Shown here: positions 21,436 through 25,841 of the stretch, one piece after another
Layout: each line of letters begins with the position of its first letter
How positions within the stretch are numbered: the stretch's first letter is position 1
Origin: a virus
IMG/VR virus record: IMGVR_UViG_3300046011_008405
Span: 1 to 25,841 of that record
DNA: 25,841 nucleotides
Reading direction: 5' to 3' (one strand)
Notes under the pieces: generated by a model
The model's database searches: none
What the model was told of the DNA's origin: nothing
The model's input: the letters and a program-made list of their open reading frames with translations, nothing else
Made by a program: the position numbers and the translations under genes

Positions 21436-23028
21436 TTATAATAGCCATTTAATGTTTTCTTTTGAACCGTTTACATCCATATCCCAATTTTTAGTGGGAG
21501 AATAGTTGTTATTAGCTGAATATACAGCGGAATTATATGATGTTTTTGTAAAACTATTTAAAATTGATTTTGAGAGTTGAGTTCCATTTTCACTAAAACG
21601 TAACGCTGTATCTCTAACATATAGTCCAATACCAAAACTTATTACCAAGTCATCATTATAACCTGTTTGTGCTTCACCTCTTCCGTTTTTCCAAACAAAT
21701 ACTTTCATCTCTTCTATTAATCGTTTAGATTGAAAAACAACACTTCTTTCACTCACATATTCTCTAAACTTATTAATAACCATAGGTCTGGTCTTTAATG
21801 AGTTTGTGAAACCAGGTGTTAAATTGTCATTGTTTCCGTACTTATCAAAATACGTAGAAGCCTCTGCTTTCTCACTTTTAGGTGAATGATATAGGTTTCT
21901 ATATCCTCTTTCTACTACAGTTTGTATTGTAGCCCATCCCATATTAGCATTTTCAATCACTAATAATGCTTCATTATATTCTGAGGCTATACCAACTAAT
22001 AAATGACCGAATTCAGTTGTTGAAAGCTGTCCTTTGAATTCAGCTACTTGAGTGTTTGATTCAATATCTATAACATGGAAGGCTGAATAGTCTTTTCCAT
22101 CTCCTCTAGCTACGTCAGCTACAACCATATATTGACGAGAATAATCTACTGGTTCCCATATCCAAAGATTTTTATCTGCTCCTCTTCTTTCAATAGGTTC
22201 TTTTACATATGTTTTCTCATAAAATTCTAAAAATTCATGATAAAAAACAACATCACCTGATGTAGTAAAGTCACAATCACATTCTTGGGCTGCTAATCTA
22301 GGATCACCTAACAATTCATCTTGTTGTTTTCTCCATAATTCATTTCGTTCTGGGTGAACGTACCAAGGTAATTTAACAGGTAAGAATTTTTTACCTGACC
22401 CATCATCAGTTGATGATTCAGCTGCTACCCACATCTTATGAAACCAATTACCAGTACCATAAGGTGTAGATAATACAATTGCGCCACCACCAGTAGCTAA
22501 GGTTTGTTGTGCAGAAGCCCAAGTCTCATCTATATTATCAATAAATGCTGCCTCATCAATTATTAGTAATGATACTGCTTCTGAACGTGCGGCATCACTA
22601 TTTGATGATTTTGCTTTTATTGTTGAGCCATTTGATAATTTTAAACTTAACCTATTATTTTCAACTGAAGGTATTTTTAACCAAGAAGGCAAGTTGTCAA
22701 ACATAAATCTTACCTTAGTAACCATATTTTTAGCTGTTTCTTGTGTTGTAGCTAAACATAGTATATTTTTATCTTTATGGAATAACATTAACCATAAAGA
22801 ATAACCAGCAGTTAATGTTGAAATACCTAATTGACGTGATTTAAGTACTATAGAATATGGATTATCACGCCATAAATTTAATACTTTACCTTGAAATGGA
22901 TATAAATTAAAAATTATTCGACCACGTTGTGGATGTTGAATATAACAATATTTACGCATAAAATGTGCTGGGTCTTGGGCACACTTTATATATTCTTGTT
23001 TTATTATTTCTTTTAAGTCTTGACTCAT
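21436..23028 (-). CDS. terL: Large terminase subunit, gp17-like
   Basis: A 530-aa packaging motor with ATPase and nuclease domains. The ATPase shows YPFQ (43-46), SRQLGIST (64-71) at the Walker A position, LLIIDEAAF (154-162) as Walker B with catalytic Glu159, and VLSTP (185-189) as coupling motif. The nuclease shows VVADVARGDGKDYSAFHVID (302-321, Asp305), LLVIENANMG (355-364, Glu359) and YNDDLVISFG (457-466, Asp459/460), the RNase H-like acidic set. The Walker A lacks the usual Lys after Gly (T4 has SRQLGKTT). It overlaps the membrane-protein gene by one base and precedes the portal gene. No small terminase is recognised nearby. Confidence 0.96.
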   Translation of the reverse strand: MSQDLKEIIKQEYIKCAQDPAHFMRKYCYIQHPQRGRIIFNLYPFQGKVLNLWRDNPYSIVLKSRQLGISTLTAGYSLWLMLFHKDKNILCLATTQETAKNMVTKVRFMFDNLPSWLKIPSVENNRLSLKLSNGSTIKAKSSNSDAARSEAVSLLIIDEAAFIDNIDETWASAQQTLATGGGAIVLSTPYGTGNWFHKMWVAAESSTDDGSGKKFLPVKLPWYVHPERNELWRKQQDELLGDPRLAAQECDCDFTTSGDVVFYHEFLEFYEKTYVKEPIERRGADKNLWIWEPVDYSRQYMVVADVARGDGKDYSAFHVIDIESNTQVAEFKGQLSTTEFGHLLVGIASEYNEALLVIENANMGWATIQTVVERGYRNLYHSPKSEKAEASTYFDKYGNNDNLTPGFTNSLKTRPMVINKFREYVSERSVVFQSKRLIEEMKVFVWKNGRGEAQTGYNDDLVISFGIGLYVRDTALRFSENGTQLSKSILNSFTKTSYNSAVYSANNNYSPTKNWDMDVNGSKENIKWLL

Positions 23029-23585
23029 TACTTACCTATTTTCCAGTATGTTCTAAAGTTTATAACTGGAGATAGGTCGTTATTGATGCCAACACCAAGG
23101 CCATACACTTTGTCACTTTTTGTTTTTAACAAAAGTTCTGGACCTACATAATCAAAACCTTCTTTACTACCTCCTAAACTAAGACCATAATAATATTGTG
23201 TTTCTTTCACAAATTTTTCTTTGGTTATAGTTACTGTTGGATATATCACTTTATAATCTACTTGTCTAGCTATAATTTTATTTGTTGTTACACTATCATT
23301 AATAACAATCTTAACACTATCTGTTCCTACTGTATCTATGTAGTTATATAAGGTATAAAATTCTTTTAATATAGCCAAGCTATCTACAGGAGAAAGGAAA
23401 GTATCTATGTTTACCTCAGTGCGAGTATTCCATTTAGGAACATATACTGAGGTTTGTTTATTGATAGTATCATATTTGATTTCAGTTGTTACTTTTTCAA
23501 CTACATCAGGAGAAGAACATTGTCGTTGCAAAAATAAAGCAACGACAAGTAGGGCTATGATAATATATTCTATTTTTAATTTCAA
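23028..23585 (-). CDS. N-terminally anchored membrane protein (DUF6808-like), 185 aa
   Basis: The only reasonable start is a TTG at 23585, two bases after the preceding stop; no in-frame ATG exists upstream before a TGA at 23624. Residues 7-20 (YIIIALLVVALFLQ) form one membrane helix, followed by an external Thr/Val/Asp-rich domain with DSLAILKEFYTLYNYIDTVG and a C-terminal beta-rich part (YGLSLGGSKEGFDYVGPELL, YGLGVGINND). The layout (short N-terminus, one helix, periplasm-facing domain) is like DUF6808 proteins of Bacteroidota phages and could also suit a spanin-like lysis factor. A Cys follows the helix, but the preceding residues (QRQC) do not make a good lipobox. It is coupled to terL by a one-base overlap. 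Function unknown. Confidence 0.75.
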   Translation of the reverse strand: MKLKIEYIIIALLVVALFLQRQCSSPDVVEKVTTEIKYDTINKQTSVYVPKWNTRTEVNIDTFLSPVDSLAILKEFYTLYNYIDTVGTDSVKIVINDSVTTNKIIARQVDYKVIYPTVTITKEKFVKETQYYYGLSLGGSKEGFDYVGPELLLKTKSDKVYGLGVGINNDLSPVINFRTYWKIGK

Positions 23586-23587
23586 AA

Positions 23588-24373
23588 TTAAGAAATAACT
23601 GAACTTACTAAGTCCATTACATCAATACCTTTGGCTTTAAATAATTTTTTAACCTCAGGTTTGTTAATAATTTGTTTTACTACAGCTAAGTCTGGTGATT
23701 TAGCTCTGTCCTTAGCAGACATTTTTTCAAGTTTAGCTACTTTATTTTTAATAGCAGTGTTTAATTTTTCAAATTTAACTTTTTCTTCACCTGCTAATTT
23801 TTCAGCTCCAATATCACCAAATTCTTTTTCACCAGCTGCAACATCTTTTTCTGATGGTGCTTCTTTTTCAAAATCTTCTTCGTCACCTGATGGAGCTGTA
23901 ACTTTAGCCATTTTAGGAGTTGGAGTTACTTTAGGGGCGGGAGTACTTGATGCTCCGGCGGATGTAGCCACTACATTTCTATCAGACAAATCAGCCATTA
24001 ATTTTCTGAAGCCTGGGTTGTTAAATGCAGCTGGATCTTTCTTTAATTCTTTAGCTAAATCAGCTATAGCCATTTCACCTTTATCTAAAAGATATTGTAA
24101 CGCCATTTTAGTGTTACCTTTAGCAGCATCAACTACTTTTTCAAGTGATGGTTTATCTTTAACAGTGTAAATTACTTTAGCACGGGCCATTTCATCTAAT
24201 ACCGCGTCTAATTCTTCACGAATAATTTCTCTTAGTTTATTTTGTTTCATATACATGTTATACATTTTAATTACTTCGATTGGATTATTTTTAATTTTTT
24301 CTAGTTTATCTAGAGGTCCATCAAATCCTATTTTGGTTAAATAGTTTTTTAACTCATTGTAATAATCTTTCAT
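23588..24373 (-). CDS. Unknown protein with helical N-terminus and Ala/Lys-rich C-terminus, 261 aa
   Basis: I start it at the ATG at 24373; a TTG one codon earlier would add one residue. The N-terminus is helical, with QNKLREIIREELDAVLDEMA near residues 45-64. Then comes a region that may be a small helical domain (YTVKDKPSLEKVVDAAKGNT and LLDKGEMAIADLAKELKKDP), a Pro/Thr/Ala linker (about 145-165), an acidic stretch, and a charged helical end (KVAKLEKMSAKDRAKSPDLA). The MAIADLAKELKKDPAAF segment hints at a winged-helix-like DNA-binding unit, but I would not rely on it. Being upstream of terL, it is a weak candidate for the missing small terminase or for an internal head protein. Confidence 0.65.
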   Translation of the reverse strand: MKDYYNELKNYLTKIGFDGPLDKLEKIKNNPIEVIKMYNMYMKQNKLREIIREELDAVLDEMARAKVIYTVKDKPSLEKVVDAAKGNTKMALQYLLDKGEMAIADLAKELKKDPAAFNNPGFRKLMADLSDRNVVATSAGASSTPAPKVTPTPKMAKVTAPSGDEEDFEKEAPSEKDVAAGEKEFGDIGAEKLAGEEKVKFEKLNTAIKNKVAKLEKMSAKDRAKSPDLAVVKQIINKPEVKKLFKAKGIDVMDLVSSVIS

Positions 24374-24388
24374 CAATGTTGTTTATGT

Positions 24389-24396
24389 ATAAATAT
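24389..24396 (-). promoter_or_regulatory. Promoter-like motif for the 261-aa gene
   Basis: The coding strand reads AATATTTATACATAAAC, ending about 10 bases before the ATG at 24373. It overlaps the last base of the kinase-like gene's stop codon. Confidence 0.52.
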
Positions 24397-24920
24397 TATG
24401 AGTTTAGTGTTTCAATGATTTTTGCTATACGTTCCTCAGTAGTTCCTGATATTTTTACTAATCTATTAGGAGGGTATTCATTTAACATAGCTTGTATAAC
24501 CATATCTATTTTCATACGATAGTCAGGATCAGTTGTTCTAACACCATTATCTTCAATTTCAACACCTTCATGTGACACATAAAATATAATGTCATACATT
24601 TTAATTAATGGTATAGCTGCCTTAACAAATGTTTCTTTTTGAGAAAATTCAATTGATTTAGCACTAAATGTAAATGCACATACATCATATACTGTTCTAT
24701 CAGTAATAATATTTTCCTGCAATAATTCACTAGCTCGTTCAGCCATGAATATAAACTGTCCTGGTAATGTAGAGTCAGTATTTAATGGTATACCTAACTC
24801 ACTTAAATATTTACTACGTTCAGTAGCAGTTTTATAATCTTTAAATTGCTCTAATTCTTTAAGAGCATTAACAAGTGTAGTCTTGCCTACACTCATTGTT
24901 CCACATAAACCTATTTTCAT
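24396..24920 (-). CDS. P-loop nucleotide kinase-like ATPase (AAA_28/NadR-like)
   Basis: A 174-aa single-domain P-loop protein. The Walker A loop is GTMSVGKT (residues 7-14). IITDRTVYDVCAF (71-83) is the usual Asp-Arg motif after the second strand, YDIIFYVSHEGVEIEDNGVR lies further on, and GVRTTDPDYRMKID provides a basic lid-like segment. This arrangement fits the AAA_28 group that includes the NadR nicotinamide-riboside kinase domain and small nucleoside/nucleotide kinases. The actual substrate cannot be read from the sequence. It lies two bases after the 80-aa gene and may belong to a nucleotide- or NAD-salvage function, as is common in large phages. Confidence 0.82.
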   Translation of the reverse strand: MKIGLCGTMSVGKTTLVNALKELEQFKDYKTATERSKYLSELGIPLNTDSTLPGQFIFMAERASELLQENIITDRTVYDVCAFTFSAKSIEFSQKETFVKAAIPLIKMYDIIFYVSHEGVEIEDNGVRTTDPDYRMKIDMVIQAMLNEYPPNRLVKISGTTEERIAKIIETLNS

Positions 24921-24921
24921 A

Positions 24922-25164
24922 TTATGTTCTTGCTTTTGTTCCTGGCATTTTGTAAAATGGTAATCCTACTAATTGTTTTTTACGTGCTTTCCATTCTTTT
25001 TCAGAATATTGGATACCATATAAATAATATTCACGTTTTTTAATATCACCTTCAGGTATTAATGCTGGGCCATCCCAGTTATGTAACTTCTTGTCCCATA
25101 AATACATTACAGTACCATCAGGTTTGGTGTACATCTTTGATTGAGGAAATTCAGTTTTTGTCAT
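24922..25164 (-). CDS. Small protein with GPA-type motif, 80 aa, function unknown
   Basis: The sequence contains YTKPDGTVMYLWDKKLHNWDGPALIP followed closely by REYYLYGIQYSEKEW; I cite only the key points. The arrangement 'LHN-x-DGPA ... YY-x-x-G' is a recurring small-domain pattern in phage proteins whose function is unknown. The C-terminus is basic (KARKKQ, KART). Its ATG is followed after one intervening base by the kinase-like gene, so the two are likely co-expressed. An A/T-rich segment containing TATAAT is seen just upstream of the ATG, but it lacks the ATATTTAT core. The gene is likely real by packing; no function proposed. Confidence 0.68.
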   Translation of the reverse strand: MTKTEFPQSKMYTKPDGTVMYLWDKKLHNWDGPALIPEGDIKKREYYLYGIQYSEKEWKARKKQLVGLPFYKMPGTKART

Positions 25165-25215
25165 AAAAATATATTATAATATAAAATTAACAAAAACTAA
25201 TAATGAGGCCAAACT

Positions 25216-25455
25216 TTATATATTCTCTATATATGTAAGAAAATCATTTAAAATTATTCTCGACTTAGTTTGTGATTTATTAATAGCTTCCATTATCACT
25301 TGCTGTACATCAAACTCAGATTCAGTAATTAAGTTATTTTGTAATTTAGATAATGTTGTTTCAGCTATAATTAACTCATCATCTTCACCGTAATCTTCAA
25401 CATCATTTAGATAGAGCTTAATATACTCATTTAACTGCTCTTTTGAGATTTTCAT
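25216..25455 (-). CDS. Small acidic helical protein, 79 aa, function unknown
   Basis: It begins MKISKEQLNEYIKLYLNDVE, a helix opening in the style of several other proteins in the window (MKLSELKKLVKETLQE and others). It then has an acidic patch (YGEDDELIIAE) and a helical remainder ending in FLTYIENI. No membrane segment or motif of known function. Its start lies 29 bases inside the end of the preceding DUF6884-like gene; there is no later in-frame ATG before the middle of the protein. After it, a 51-base A/T-rich gap leads to the 80-aa gene. Confidence 0.62.
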   Translation of the reverse strand: MKISKEQLNEYIKLYLNDVEDYGEDDELIIAETTLSKLQNNLITESEFDVQQVIMEAINKSQTKSRIILNDFLTYIENI

Positions 25456-25841
25456 AGATTATTGTTTTTATTTTATTAACTATTTCTTGTAATTTAGTAA
25501 TTTGGTTGTTTAACCATTTTAAACGTTCACCAAATCTTTTTCCTTCTAATGGCATTTCAATATTTCCTTCAGGAATATATTTGGTAAGTGGTTTCATATA
25601 TTCTTTACCTGTTAAAAATATAAAATTATCTTTATCTGGGTTGATACCCTTTGATTTCATTTGTTTAAATGTTTCTTCAGCCCATGTTTCTTTCTCATCT
25701 TTAGGCATTTCCTTTAATGTTTTATCATATGGAGCTAATTTTTTATCAAGTGGTACTAGATAATGTTTAGCTGATAAAATATACATTTTGTCGGGTTTAA
25801 GAGACTTACCATACTCTAATGTTTTTTGAAACATAGGTGTC
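25427..25841 (-). CDS. DUF6884-like protein, N-terminus outside the window
   Basis: The visible part reads KTLEYGKSLKPDKMYILSAK followed by HYLVPLDKKLAPYDKTL, which matches the core of DUF6884 (YILSAKHGLLPLD...PYDKTL) seen in phage and bacterial proteins of unsettled function. The reading frame stays open to the window edge and family members have an additional N-terminal part (a strand and loop before the helix). The ATG at 25834 is therefore probably internal and the gene partial. The canonical Gly of 'KHGL' is Tyr here. The C-terminal third is helical and basic (LKWLNNQITKLQEIVNKIKT). A role in nucleotide or modified-base metabolism has been suggested for relatives; I do not assign one. 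Confidence 0.7.
   Translation of the reverse strand, partial: TPMFQKTLEYGKSLKPDKMYILSAKHYLVPLDKKLAPYDKTLKEMPKDEKETWAEETFKQMKSKGINPDKDNFIFLTGKEYMKPLTKYIPEGNIEMPLEGKRFGERLKWLNNQITKLQEIVNKIKTIIYENLKRAVK

Noticed and set aside
23028-23585. Lipoprotein signal on the membrane protein
   Set aside because: The Cys after the hydrophobic segment is preceded by Q-R-Q, which does not fit a lipobox; a plain membrane anchor is more likely.
431-24396. Rightward (antisense) T4-type late promoters TATAAATA on the + strand
   Set aside because: Each copy would fire away from the adjacent gene and into the opposite strand, where no credible genes exist. The fixed position upstream of minus-strand starts argues that the coding-strand reading is the functional one.

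Overview
This window is a late structural-gene segment of a tailed phage with contractile-tail (T4-like) ancestry. Every gene I can support lies on the minus strand, so the biological reading direction runs from base 25841 down to base 1. Hallmarks are a T4 gp17-type large terminase, gp20-type portal, gp21-type prohead protease, acidic gp22-type core protein, gp23-type major capsid protein, gp13/gp14/gp15-like neck and tail-completion proteins, a PhoH-like ATPase and a large block of repeat-built fibre proteins. The DNA is very AT-rich. Shine-Dalgarno sequences are nearly absent before start codons (the capsid core gene is an exception), and several proteins resemble families I associate with Bacteroidota phages (KLHVDG-type fibre repeats, a DUF6808-like membrane protein). 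A Bacteroidota host, probably known only from aquatic metagenomes, is therefore my best inference, but it is not proven.

Layout in transcription order. (1) 25841-23588: small accessory genes: a DUF6884-like protein cut by the window edge, two small unknowns, a P-loop nucleotide-kinase-like protein and an unknown 261-aa protein. (2) 23585-19542: an N-terminally anchored membrane protein, TerL and portal. (3) 19506-16177: three proteins of uncertain role, then the prohead protease. One of the three carries a copy of the capsid protein's N-terminal arm motif. (4) 16144-13002: a two-gene scaffold plus major-capsid cassette with a terminator on each side and a structured leader. (5) 12966-6448: PhoH, a small virion protein, a fibre with SHAEG repeats, a glycine-rich adhesin-like protein, then gp13-, gp14- and gp15-like proteins. 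(6) 6448-1: a small fibre-like protein, two paralogous fibres (321 and 1321 aa) and several very short helical proteins.

Genes are tightly packed: seven junctions share one base between stop and start (TAATG) and one has a 4-base ATGA overlap. At the larger gaps an almost invariant motif recurs, reading ATATTTAT in the coding direction, often followed by AATAAA, usually within about 35 bases of the next start codon. It is absent at the tight junctions. I interpret it as this phage's late promoter. Two genes, the scaffold gene and the 1321-aa fibre gene, have longer leaders with potential RNA structure between the motif and the start codon.

The most interesting observations are the promoter-like motif so close to start codons, the capsid-arm motif shared by the capsid protein and a second head-cluster protein, the insulated scaffold/capsid cassette with alternative leader pairing, and DNA-level repeats shared between separate fibre genes that could support recombination.
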